Source: Gulosibacter massiliensis (GTDB lineage: Bacteria; Actinomycetota; Actinomycetes; Actinomycetales; Microbacteriaceae). From it: 14,268 nucleotides of DNA. The notes under the pieces are model-generated. The model searched no databases and was not told the DNA's origin. It saw only the letters and a program-made list of their open reading frames with translations. Shown in pieces: positions 5,957-12,266 of the stretch. A program made the position numbers and the translations under genes. The stretch's first letter is position 1. Each line of letters begins with the position of its first letter. Location of the stretch: contig CAMDKN010000012.1 in assembly GCA_945901035.1 (NCBI GenBank), positions 1 to 14,268 on the forward strand, in the 5' to 3' direction.

Positions 5957-6807
5957 AGCGGTTCGTCCCCGATGCGGTCCAAATAACTGAGATCAATCGC
6001 TTCACTCGTCGGCGACATCGGGTCGAACGCCGGGATGGGGTCAAAGTCGAGGGGCTCGATTGCGATCGGTTGCGAGTCAGCGCGCGTGGGGTACGAGTCA
6101 TCGACGGTGACAATCGGGTTGGCGCGAGTTTGGTACTGACCGCCCGCCTCGTCACGGATGATGCGTCCCTCGCTCAATTCGACGACGCGCCGCTTCATGT
6201 CGTTCACAATGGCGGTGTCGTGGGTTGCCATGAGGACCGTCGTGCCCGCGGCGTTAATGTTGCGAAGCACATCCATGATTCCCGCCGACGTGGCAGGGTC
6301 GAGGTTTCCGGTCGGTTCATCCGCGAGCAGGATGGCGGGCTTGTTGACAACCGCCCGCGCGATCGCAACGCGCTGCTGCTCACCGCCCGACAGTTCGTGG
6401 GGTAATCGGTTTTCTTTGTTGCCCAACCCCACAAGCCCGAGGACTTCGGGAACCGCGTCGTGAATGTACGCCTCGCTCTGACCGAGGACGCGCAGCGCAA
6501 ACGCCACGTTGTCGAAGACGGTCTTGGTCGGCAACAAGCGGAAGTCTTGGAAAACCACACCGAGGTTTCGGCGATACGCGGGAACCTTTCGATTCGACAA
6601 GCGCCCGAGATCTTGTCCGAGAACGTGAATCAGCCCGGCCGAGGCACGCTCTTCGCGCAGGATCAACCGCAGAAAAGAAGACTTGCCGCTCCCCGACGCC
6701 CCGACCAGAAAGACGAACTCGCCGGGCTTGACTTCCAGCGTCGCTTCATGGAGTGCCGGTCGGTTTCCCGAACGGTACACCTTCGACACGGTTTCAAAAC
6801 GAATCAT
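5953..6807 (-). CDS. ftsE: Cell-division ATP-binding protein FtsE
   Basis: A 284-residue ABC-type ATPase, cytoplasmic partner of FtsX in septal peptidoglycan remodelling. Walker A is GASGSGKS (36-43), the Q-loop VVFQDFR contains Q87, the signature is LSGGEQQ (139-145), Walker B is ILLADEP (159-165) and the switch histidine is H196 in MATHD. MIRFETVSKVYRSG is the canonical N-terminus, so ATG 6807 is preferred to the in-frame start at 6852; TAGGGT lies 7 nt upstream of it, suggesting a leaderless transcript. Odd point: typical FtsE ends near residue 222-230, whereas this one has some 55-60 extra residues, acidic and proline-containing, ending DLSYLDRIGDEPL. prfB is immediately upstream, with a 53-nt gap. 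Confidence 0.96.
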   Translation of the reverse strand: MIRFETVSKVYRSGNRPALHEATLEVKPGEFVFLVGASGSGKSSFLRLILREERASAGLIHVLGQDLGRLSNRKVPAYRRNLGVVFQDFRLLPTKTVFDNVAFALRVLGQSEAYIHDAVPEVLGLVGLGNKENRLPHELSGGEQQRVAIARAVVNKPAILLADEPTGNLDPATSAGIMDVLRNINAAGTTVLMATHDTAIVNDMKRRVVELSEGRIIRDEAGGQYQTRANPIVTVDDSYPTRADSQPIAIEPLDFDPIPAFDPMSPTSEAIDLSYLDRIGDEPL

Positions 6808-6814
6808 CGTGATA

Positions 6815-6820
6815 ACCCTA
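6815..6820 (-). promoter_or_regulatory. Putative -10 element for a leaderless ftsEX transcript
   Basis: Minus-strand TAGGGT followed by 7 nt and the ftsE ATG at 6807; it supports this start over the upstream in-frame ATG at 6852. AGGG inside the hexamer could alternatively act as a weak Shine-Dalgarno. Confidence 0.4.
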
Positions 6821-6860
6821 GGCGCGAGGCGGGCGCCCACTCGGAGCGACACTCATACTG

Positions 6861-7967
6861 CTAATCCGTCTTTTGTTTGCGGTGCCGGATCCCTGCCGCG
6901 ATGAAGCCATCCAGATCGCCATCGAAGACCGCCTGCGGGCTGTTGACCTCGTGGTTCGTGCGAAGGTCTTTCACCATTTGGTACGGTGCGAGCACGTACG
7001 AGCGCATCTGGTCGCCCCACGACGCCGTGATGACACCCGCCAGTTCCTTCTTCTTTTTCGCTTCGTCCTCTTTCTGTACCAACAGCAGGCGGCTCTGCAA
7101 CACCCGCATCGCGGCGGCGCGATTTTGAATCTGGCTCTTTTCGTTTTGGCAGGACACCACGGTTCCGGTCGGAAGATGCGTGATGCGAACCGCCGAGTCG
7201 GTCGTGTTGACCGACTGTCCGCCCGGGCCGGACGACCGGAAGACGTCCACCCTGATATCCGAGTCGGGGATGTCGATGACTTCGACGGCGGCTAGGAGAG
7301 GCACGACTTCGACAGCGGCAAAGGACGTTTGGCGTTTGCCCGCGGAATTGAACGGGCTCATCCGGACGAGTCGGTGCGTTCCCGCTTCGACGGACAGCGT
7401 TCCGAACGCAAACGGTGCATCCACTTCGAACGTCGCGCTCTTGATTCCCGCCTCTTCGGCATACGACGTGTCGAGCACGTGCACCGCGAACTTATGCTGC
7501 TCGGCCCAGCGCAGATACATGCGCAACAGCATTTCGGCGAAATCCGCCGCGTCCACACCGCCGGCACCAGACCGAATCGTAACGATGGCCGGTAGCGCGT
7601 CGTATTCGCCGTCGAGGAGGGTTTGCACCTCCATCTCACCGATGACCTTTTCGAGCCCGGCGATCTCGGTCAACACCTCGGTGGCCGACTCGTCGTCGCC
7701 CGCCTCTTTGGCCATGTCGAGCAGAACGTCGAGGTCGTCGAGTCGCCGTTGGATTACGTTCACCCGGTCGCGCTGGGTCTGCGCGTGGGACAGGGCACTC
7801 GTCACGGCTTGTGCGGACGCCTGATCGTCCCAGAGGTCGGCGGCGCCGGCCTTTTCCGACAACTCGCCGATCCGGACGGCCAGCGCCGGCATGTCGATCA
7901 CGCTGACGATGTCGGCGAACGACGAACGGAGAGCCGCGATGCGGTCAGAGACATCCAACGAAATCAT
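6861..7967 (-). CDS. prfB: Peptide chain release factor 2
   Basis: A 368-residue class I release factor that reads UGA and UAA and triggers peptidyl-tRNA hydrolysis. The stop-codon tripeptide SPF (204-206) marks it as RF2, not RF1; the catalytic GGQ is at 249-251 in SSGPGGQSVNTTDSAVR. The coiled N-terminal domain (1-110) and the IRSGAGGVDAADFAEMLLRMY segment are typical. The frame is open from the first codon: the programmed +1 frameshift with an in-frame UGA near codon 25 found in many bacteria is absent, so autoregulation by that route is not possible here, as in other actinobacteria. ATG at 7967 has no Shine-Dalgarno; TAGTCT lies 9 nt upstream. The tadG-like gene ends 27 nt upstream. Confidence 0.97.
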   Translation of the reverse strand: MISLDVSDRIAALRSSFADIVSVIDMPALAVRIGELSEKAGAADLWDDQASAQAVTSALSHAQTQRDRVNVIQRRLDDLDVLLDMAKEAGDDESATEVLTEIAGLEKVIGEMEVQTLLDGEYDALPAIVTIRSGAGGVDAADFAEMLLRMYLRWAEQHKFAVHVLDTSYAEEAGIKSATFEVDAPFAFGTLSVEAGTHRLVRMSPFNSAGKRQTSFAAVEVVPLLAAVEVIDIPDSDIRVDVFRSSGPGGQSVNTTDSAVRITHLPTGTVVSCQNEKSQIQNRAAAMRVLQSRLLLVQKEDEAKKKKELAGVITASWGDQMRSYVLAPYQMVKDLRTNHEVNSPQAVFDGDLDGFIAAGIRHRKQKTD

Positions 7968-7976
7968 GAGATACCC

Positions 7977-7982
7977 AGACTA
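7977..7982 (-). promoter_or_regulatory. Putative -10 element for prfB
   Basis: Minus-strand TAGTCT, 9 nt before the prfB ATG at 7967, in a gap of 27 nt after the tadG-like gene. It would give a leader of only a few bases. No Shine-Dalgarno and no clear -35 are present. Confidence 0.38.
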
Positions 7983-7994
7983 CCGCTCGCCCAT

Positions 7995-8423
7995 TCACCC
8001 TCCGAAGACGATGCGCGCAGACGCGGACGCCTCGATTGGAAACGACACCGGAAAAAACTGCGAGCCGAGCGGAGGTGTCCAGTTCGTCCGAACCGAAACC
8101 TGAGCCGTCACACCGTCGGGTGTGATCGCCGACAGCAGCCTTACGCCGTCGGTGGTGTCGCGGACGAATGAGTTGACCGCACGCCGAACCCCGCGGTTTG
8201 TCAGGCGAATGACGAGGTTGTGGCCGTCGAACTGAGCGCGGCGAGGGTCGAACGATTCCGCACCGTCGAGCGCGGCCATGTCGGCCGTCGATTGCAGGTT
8301 GGTTCGCGCGAGCGCGAGGTCGGTCGAGTCGATTATTGCGACGGCGGTGACCCCGCACAGAGCGAGGAGTCCCGCCACCAGGGGGAGCATCGAGCCGCGC
8401 TCGCCCCCGAAGGACGATGTCAT
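7995..8423 (-). CDS. TadG-like pilus-assembly protein (TadE/G-like N-terminal domain)
   Basis: A 142-residue protein with a single N-terminal helix in the arrangement GERGSMLPLVAGLLALC...NLQSTADMAALDGAE (7-56), the signature of the putative Flp pilus-assembly TadE/G-like domain (as in mycobacterial Rv3654c-type proteins). After the helix comes a small beta-rich extracytoplasmic region. It lacks the Glu at +5 after the RG site, as TadG-like proteins usually do. It is the last gene of the pilus cluster. The ATG at 8423 overlaps the stop of the preceding tadE-like gene by 4 nt (ATGA), so the two are translationally coupled; the longer in-frame opening to 8588 would overlap that gene extensively and is not favoured. 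The likely place is the cell envelope, as an accessory of the Flp/Tad pilus. Confidence 0.82.
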   Translation of the reverse strand: MTSSFGGERGSMLPLVAGLLALCGVTAVAIIDSTDLALARTNLQSTADMAALDGAESFDPRRAQFDGHNLVIRLTNRGVRRAVNSFVRDTTDGVRLLSAITPDGVTAQVSVRTNWTPPLGSQFFPVSFPIEASASARIVFGG

Positions 8424-8854
8424 CGATTCACCGATGTGGTCGACACCCGGGCGGTCGCGCTTCGCGAAACCGTGACGCTCGGCGCGATGTCGATACCCGG
8501 CAGAGCGGGAAGGAAACGCAACGGCACGTCGATGGAAACCGCGAGGGTGACGAGTGACCCGCGCTGCCGGCAGGAACGCGCCGCACAATCCAGTTCGATT
8601 CGCCAGTCGGCGTCGGATAGTCCGTGGTCAGCGATGGCAAGGTCGGTGATGTTGGCGATTGCAGTGTGGCCCGATTGAACACTGTCCGCGAGGGTGAAGG
8701 CGCGAACGCCCTGACGCGCGGACACCGTTGCGGCGAAGGTCGCCGAGGCAATTTCACTCGTCGTCACCGTCAGCGCGACCACGGGGACCAGCAGTCCGAT
8801 GGCGGCCACGAGAAACTCGAGGCTCGCGCTTCCGCGATCGTCGGAAAAATCCAT
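8420..8854 (-). CDS. TadE-like minor pseudopilin
   Basis: A 144-residue protein with the prepilin-like start DDRGSASLEFLVAAIGLLVP (5-24). Glu13 stands at +5 relative to the putative cleavage after Gly8, followed by one hydrophobic helix to about residue 31, as in TadE/Flp-class substrates of the prepilin peptidase. The rest is a small extracytoplasmic domain with two close cysteines (90 and 95) that may form a disulfide. It is a second tadE-type gene besides the one at 10453-10947, from which it is now separated by the plus-strand GntR/Cache module. ATG at 8854 gives the natural short N-terminus; a longer same-frame opening upstream runs antisense through the GntR gene and is not real. Confidence 0.82.
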   Translation of the reverse strand: MDFSDDRGSASLEFLVAAIGLLVPVVALTVTTSEIASATFAATVSARQGVRAFTLADSVQSGHTAIANITDLAIADHGLSDADWRIELDCAARSCRQRGSLVTLAVSIDVPLRFLPALPGIDIAPSVTVSRSATARVSTTSVNR

Positions 8855-8993
8855 GGTCCCAGTGTTTCGCGGGTGCCCATCCAACCTCCTGCTCTGTCCA
8901 CAGGGCAATCGTTTGGTGACCGCACCGTAAATCGTTATCGACAAAAAATTGCCAGTATCGTAAGAGGCACGCACACGACGAGATAGGGGATTC
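8855..8993. other. Divergent intergenic region, tadE-like and GntR genes
   Basis: 139 nt between two divergent genes. It holds a plus-strand TATCGT (8956-8961) that could be a -10 for the regulator, an AGGGG Shine-Dalgarno 4 nt before its GTG, and an A-run. GGTG-ACCG-CACC (8915-8926) is a short inverted repeat that could be a FadR-type operator for autoregulation; evidence is weak. Confidence 0.3.
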
Positions 8994-9749
8994 GTGAGTG
9001 AAATAATCGGGTTTCGATCCCAGGTTTTTCGGCCCCTCCCCGAAGTGCTTCGGGCGGATGCGATCGTCGATCGACTGTCCACCGCCATCTCGCTGGGACT
9101 CATCCGGCAGGGCGAACAACTACCCGTCGAAAACCAGTTGACGGCAATGTTTGGCGTGGCAACCGCGACCGTTCGTGACGCACTCCAAACACTTCGCGAG
9201 CGCGGAATCATTGAAACCCGGCGCGGGCGAAGCGGTGGGACCTTTATCATTGGGACCCCGAGTACTGATCCCCGCGTTCTTCGCGAACGGCTCACCGCGT
9301 TGTCAATGGCCGAACTACGCGACATGGAAGACGAACAGTTGGCCACTGGTCTTGCCGCTGTCCGGCTCGTCATCGAACGCGCCTTTCCCCACGACATCGA
9401 TCGCCTCGAACGCATTGCTCGGACGATGGCTGATGCCACCACAGCCGACGCGTGCATGCGCGCCGACAGTCGGTTCCACATCGAACTGGCGGCCCTCGCC
9501 CAGTCAGAACGCCTGGCCTCTACGCAGATGAGGCTGTTGACCGAGTCGAGCGAAATCCTGTGGTCGATTCTGGAGGTCGCCGAGGATCGGGACTGGACGA
9601 TGGCGGACCATCTCGAGATTGTGACGGCGGTTCGGGCGGGCGACATCACGGCTGCTGAAAATGCCGTTCGGCTTCACACCTCGCGCGACTTTTATCGTCT
9701 CGTCGCGGCTCGACTCGACTCGCTCTATCCAATCGAGGTACCGGAGTGA
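8994..9749 (+). CDS. GntR-family transcriptional regulator, FadR/FCD subfamily
   Basis: A 251-residue regulator with an N-terminal winged helix (about 20-88): LSTAISLGLIRQGEQLPVENQLTAM and ATATVRDALQTLRERGIIETRRGRSGGTFI show the GntR helix-turn-helix and wing. The C-terminal all-helical FCD domain (about 100-240) keeps the usual metal/ligand residues: D158 and H162 (DSRFH), H206 and H228. FCD regulators respond to organic acids and related metabolites bound at that site. The GTG at 8994 has a clear AGGGG Shine-Dalgarno; its frame ends in a GTGA overlap with the next gene, so both are coupled. The pair is on the strand opposite to all its neighbours and splits the tad locus. The regulated pathway cannot be told; no catabolic or transport gene accompanies it here. 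Confidence 0.93.
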   Translation: MSEIIGFRSQVFRPLPEVLRADAIVDRLSTAISLGLIRQGEQLPVENQLTAMFGVATATVRDALQTLRERGIIETRRGRSGGTFIIGTPSTDPRVLRERLTALSMAELRDMEDEQLATGLAAVRLVIERAFPHDIDRLERIARTMADATTADACMRADSRFHIELAALAQSERLASTQMRLLTESSEILWSILEVAEDRDWTMADHLEIVTAVRAGDITAAENAVRLHTSRDFYRLVAARLDSLYPIEVPE

Positions 9750-10522
9750 GAGAGGTTTCGGCGGAACTCGGGCGCGCCCGCGACGCAATCGGGCAGTGGT
9801 TCACCGAACTATTTGCCGACCTGAGCAGAATGTCGTCCGAGTCTCAACGCGAAATTCGCGGCGCACTCGGCACACGAACTGACCTGACCGAGAAACACCT
9901 CCGGGCAATTCAACCCGCTGCGACCGCGTTCCTCGACCGCCATCCGGTTCCCTTGGCGGCTGGGCTGGTCCTCGGTCCGGGAATTATCGATGACACGACC
10001 GGCGCGATCGAATGGTGGCGCCGAGGGCCTCGCGGTGGAACCCAGCGCATTGTCTTCACCCTGAACCCCGATGCAGCGGGTTTTTACGACTACCTCACCT
10101 ACGACTGGTTCACCGAGGTGATCAACACCGGTGCGCCCGCAATTCAGGGGCCGTATCTGGATTACGCAGGGTTGGACCAATACATCCTGACCAGCATGGT
10201 TCCGTTTTACCTGGACGGAGCTCTCGTCGGCACGGCCGGGTGTGACACCGAAGTCCGCGCACTCGAACCCGTCGTCATGCCCCACCTGCGCCAAATACCG
10301 ATGGATGTGGCGCTGGTGTCCAAGTTCGACCGAATCGTCGTGGGAAACTCGGGTCGATTCTTGGTCGGCAATCGCGTCGGTGACCTGCCACGAGACGCAC
10401 TTCGCGTCCCGCTAACCGGAGTCGACCTCGGGCTCCAACTCGTCGCTCGTCCTCACCTTCGCTCGAAGGCTCCGTACTCGGACGCCATCGAGGTCGCGAA
10501 GAAGATGCGCGCGAGCAAGTAA
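9746..10522 (+). CDS. Soluble Cache-domain protein coupled to the GntR regulator
   Basis: A 258-residue protein with no signal peptide and no membrane helix. Residues 1-60 are helical and charged. From about 65 to 235 it has the look of a Cache (PAS-like sensor) domain: TGAIEWWRRG (85-94), FYDYLTYDWF (113-122), GPYLDYAGLDQYILTSMVPFYLDG (135-158) and VGTAGCDTEV (161-170), the last being the usual closing strand with a ligand-contacting Asp. Cache domains are normally extracytoplasmic parts of receptors and kinases; here it is free and, lacking any TM segment, presumably cytoplasmic. The GTG start overlaps the regulator stop by 4 nt (GTGA), pointing to a joint regulatory unit, perhaps ligand sensing or delivery. 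The ligand is unknown; aromatic residues plus Asp would suit an amine or amino acid. Its 3' 70 nt overlap the antisense end of tadE. Confidence 0.75.
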   Translation: MREVSAELGRARDAIGQWFTELFADLSRMSSESQREIRGALGTRTDLTEKHLRAIQPAATAFLDRHPVPLAAGLVLGPGIIDDTTGAIEWWRRGPRGGTQRIVFTLNPDAAGFYDYLTYDWFTEVINTGAPAIQGPYLDYAGLDQYILTSMVPFYLDGALVGTAGCDTEVRALEPVVMPHLRQIPMDVALVSKFDRIVVGNSGRFLVGNRVGDLPRDALRVPLTGVDLGLQLVARPHLRSKAPYSDAIEVAKKMRASK

Positions 10523-10947
10523 CACCCCGCTCTACGGTGAGGCCCCGCTTCGGCGGGGCCTCCTTCGTTGTACCACGTTTCGCGAAACGCCCGACCCTGG
10601 ATTTCGATAGTGGCGACGGGAAGCCACGATCCCATCACGGGAACGTCCAGATGTGCGGAGATGACAACGACGTCGCTGTCGCCGACACGTGTCGAGTGCA
10701 CGGAAACGCCCTGCACCAGGCCGCCTGCGACACCACGACCAATCAGGTCTTCAGTTCGGGCAACACCGTCGGCATCGGTGGTGTCGGCGAGTGCCGCGTG
10801 GGCCGCGCCAGCAATAGCCGAATCAATCGCAATTGACCGGATGTGGGCGACGAACGAGATCTGCAGCACCGCCAACGTCACGGCAACGAGCAGGACGCTG
10901 ACGAGGACGAATTCCACCGGAGCGCTTCCGCGGTCGCGGCGGTCCAT
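10453..10947 (-). CDS. tadE: TadE-like minor pseudopilin with read-through C-terminus
   Basis: The first 124 or so residues form a normal TadE-like protein: MDRRDRGSAPVEFVLVSVLL with Gly7 and Glu12 at +5 of the prepilin-type site, one hydrophobic helix (about 13-33) and a small extracytoplasmic domain ending at VATIEIQGRAFRE. The remaining 40 residues (from TWYNEGGPAEAG) are encoded by sequence antisense to the terminator hairpin of the convergent Cache gene and then by 70 nt antisense to that gene's 3' end, so the native stop seems lost. The ATG overlaps the stop of the flp-like gene by one base (TGATG), so both are coupled. TadE proteins are minor pilins needed for Flp pilus assembly. Whether the extended protein works is unknown. 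Confidence 0.8.
   Translation of the reverse strand: MDRRDRGSAPVEFVLVSVLLVAVTLAVLQISFVAHIRSIAIDSAIAGAAHAALADTTDADGVARTEDLIGRGVAGGLVQGVSVHSTRVGDSDVVVISAHLDVPVMGSWLPVATIEIQGRAFRETWYNEGGPAEAGPHRRAGCYLLARIFFATSMASEYGAFERR
10539..10562 (+). terminator. Strong rho-independent-type hairpin after the GntR-Cache module
   Basis: GAGGCCCCGC / GCGGGGCCTC form a perfect 10-bp GC-rich stem around a UUCG tetraloop, 17 nt after the Cache-gene stop. A short pyrimidine tract (CTTCGTTG) follows on the plus strand. On the minus strand the same bases are translated as part of tadE (about residues 129-136). Confidence 0.85.
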
Positions 10948-11108
10948 CAGAGGGTCAGCACGCGGTCAATCGCGTTGTTGAAGACGTCTCCGAGCGCGGG
11001 ACCCGCCATCGCCCACACTACGACCACAAGCCCAGCGGTCATGAGCGTGATGAGGACCCAGCCTGGAACGTCGCCGCGGTCGGGAGTGTCACTTCTCGAG
11101 TTGTTCAT
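10947..11108 (-). CDS. Flp-like mini-pilin of the Tad system
   Basis: A 53-residue protein beginning MNNSRSDTPDRGDVPGWVLI with one hydrophobic helix (about 17-37) and an amphipathic tail FNNAIDRVLTL. Size, position between the tadC side and tadE, and the RG dipeptide before the helix fit a Flp-type pilin or DUF4244-like actinobacterial pilin. Unlike classical Flp pilins, and unlike the two TadE-like proteins here, it lacks Glu at +5 of the presumed cleavage after Gly12 (Trp17 instead), so processing may differ. ATG 11108 is the first in frame; GGGGGA stands immediately upstream. The stop overlaps the tadE start by one base. It is short enough to be missed by automatic calling. Confidence 0.75.
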   Translation of the reverse strand: MNNSRSDTPDRGDVPGWVLITLMTAGLVVVVWAMAGPALGDVFNNAIDRVLTL

Positions 11109-11146
11109 TCCCCCAGCGTGTCGAAATTCAGTGACCGTCGCCCGCG

Positions 11147-11155
11147 TTATCCACA
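11147..11155 (+). promoter_or_regulatory. Perfect DnaA-box sequence
   Basis: TTATCCACA, the consensus DnaA box, lies in the 54-nt gap between the 4-TM gene and the flp-like gene. It is single; no cluster of further boxes or AT-rich unwinding element surrounds it, so it is not an origin. It could be a titration or regulatory site, or chance. Confidence 0.35.
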
Positions 11156-11162
11156 GAGGCCA

Positions 11163-11549
11163 TCAGGACGAACGGCGCCGCGTGTCTCCGATTCGAATCG
11201 CGTAGAAGACCGAGCCGGCGATGACCGCCACCGAGGCGACGCGGAAGACGATGTTGAGTGCAGAGATCGCCTCGGACATCGGGTTGTTCTCGAATTGTGT
11301 CTCCGGTGCCATTGGGTCATACGCGATGACCAAGAGCGTCACCGTCACAGCACTCAACACGATCGCCGCGAGCAGTGATCCCCAGGTGAGGACCGGGAGA
11401 CGCACCCGCCCGAGCGCCCACGCCGCCACGGTCAGCAACGCGACAATGACAACCGCTGCACCACCCTGTAAGGCGTCGATCCAACCGTTCAGGCTGAACA
11501 GGATAGCAACGATCTGGATAATCAAGGCAATGGTGAGGCGAAACTTCAT
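11163..11549 (-). CDS. Unknown four-helix membrane protein inside the tad cluster
   Basis: A 128-residue protein with four hydrophobic segments (about 5-24, 29-47, 54-77 and 97-119), a polar loop with DPMAPETQFENNPMSEA (78-94) between the third and fourth helices, and a short basic tail (GDTRRRSS). The 78-94 loop would face outside if both ends are cytoplasmic. I do not recognise the family. The ATG at 11549 has a good Shine-Dalgarno (GGAAGGGA, 4 nt before the ATG). It lies between tadC (45-nt gap) and the flp-like gene (54-nt gap), a place where mycobacterial and streptomycete tad loci usually go straight from tadC to flp, so it is either a lineage-specific pilus accessory or an inserted gene. 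Confidence 0.75.
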   Translation of the reverse strand: MKFRLTIALIIQIVAILFSLNGWIDALQGGAAVVIVALLTVAAWALGRVRLPVLTWGSLLAAIVLSAVTVTLLVIAYDPMAPETQFENNPMSEAISALNIVFRVASVAVIAGSVFYAIRIGDTRRRSS

Positions 11550-11594
11550 GGGGTCCCTTCCGACACCACCAGTATCGCGCGAACTGACCTCCCG

Positions 11595-12266
11595 TCACAA
11601 TGAAATCGACGTGAGCGCGGTCACTCCGGGGAAGATTGCCATGATGACCGTGACCGGGAGGATGAGAAAAACCAACGGGAACATCATGAGCGTCTCTCGC
11701 GCACTGGCGGATTCCAACAGCTTCTGCCCCGCGGCGTGTTGTTCGTCGGCGGCGAGCGATCGGATGATGTCGATGAGGGGTGTTCCGTGTCGCCTCGCGA
11801 TCTCCAGATGTTCAACGAGTCTCGACCAACCCGCGTGGCCGACTCGGACCTCGCTCGCGTGAAGCGCGTCCGAGACCGAAACACCCAACCCGATTTCCGC
11901 GGTGATTCGGCGACACTCGTCGGGCAGGATTCCCCGGCCACTGGCCGCAATCCGCTCGAGTGCGTGCGGAATCGTCAAACCGGTCGACACACACAACCCG
12001 AGAAGGTCGAGAACGGCCGGGATCTCGTCGGACACCGCGGACCGGGTTCGACCTCGCCGAGGGCCTCGCGATATCAGTGCACGGGGAACCCGCGCGACGA
12101 GCGCGAGAACTCGAACCGCGGGATTGTCGTGCGCCGCACTCGACTGAGGCAGTCCGACATCGCGAATGTGTGGAGCGAGTCGCGTTCCCAACCGCGAGAC
12201 GAGGGGACCCGACACGAGAACGAACAGTCCGAGTCCCAACAGCGCCCCGAGCGCGATGTCAACCAT
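11595..12266 (-). CDS. tadC: TadC-like type II secretion F-family platform protein
   Basis: A 223-residue inner-membrane protein of the T2SSF family, one of two platform subunits of the Flp/Tad pilus machine. An N-terminal helix (about 3-22) is followed by the cytoplasmic helical bundle (EIPAVLDLLGLCVSTGLTIPHALERIAASG near 82-111; HLEIARRHGTPLIDIIRSLA near 154-173) and a C-terminal helix pair (LLESASARETLMMFPLVFLILPVTVIMAIFPG). It is shorter than many TadC proteins but has one full F domain. ATG 12266 overlaps the tadB stop by 8 nt; a GTG at 12275 in the same frame is an alternative. It should work with TadB and the TadA ATPase. Confidence 0.88.
   Translation of the reverse strand: MVDIALGALLGLGLFVLVSGPLVSRLGTRLAPHIRDVGLPQSSAAHDNPAVRVLALVARVPRALISRGPRRGRTRSAVSDEIPAVLDLLGLCVSTGLTIPHALERIAASGRGILPDECRRITAEIGLGVSVSDALHASEVRVGHAGWSRLVEHLEIARRHGTPLIDIIRSLAADEQHAAGQKLLESASARETLMMFPLVFLILPVTVIMAIFPGVTALTSISL

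Noticed and set aside
4910..5986. 358-codon plus-strand frame
   Set aside because: Antisense shadow of ftsX and the start of smpB; R/D/G/H-rich with no domain.
7880..7967. Programmed +1 frameshift in prfB
   Set aside because: The frame is continuous from ATG through the RF2 domains with no in-frame UGA or CUUUGA slippery site near codon 25.
8420..9649. 409-codon minus-strand frame extending the tadE-like gene upstream
   Set aside because: Only the part from ATG 8854 is pilin-like. The upstream part is antisense to the well-supported GntR gene and is S/R-rich without motifs.
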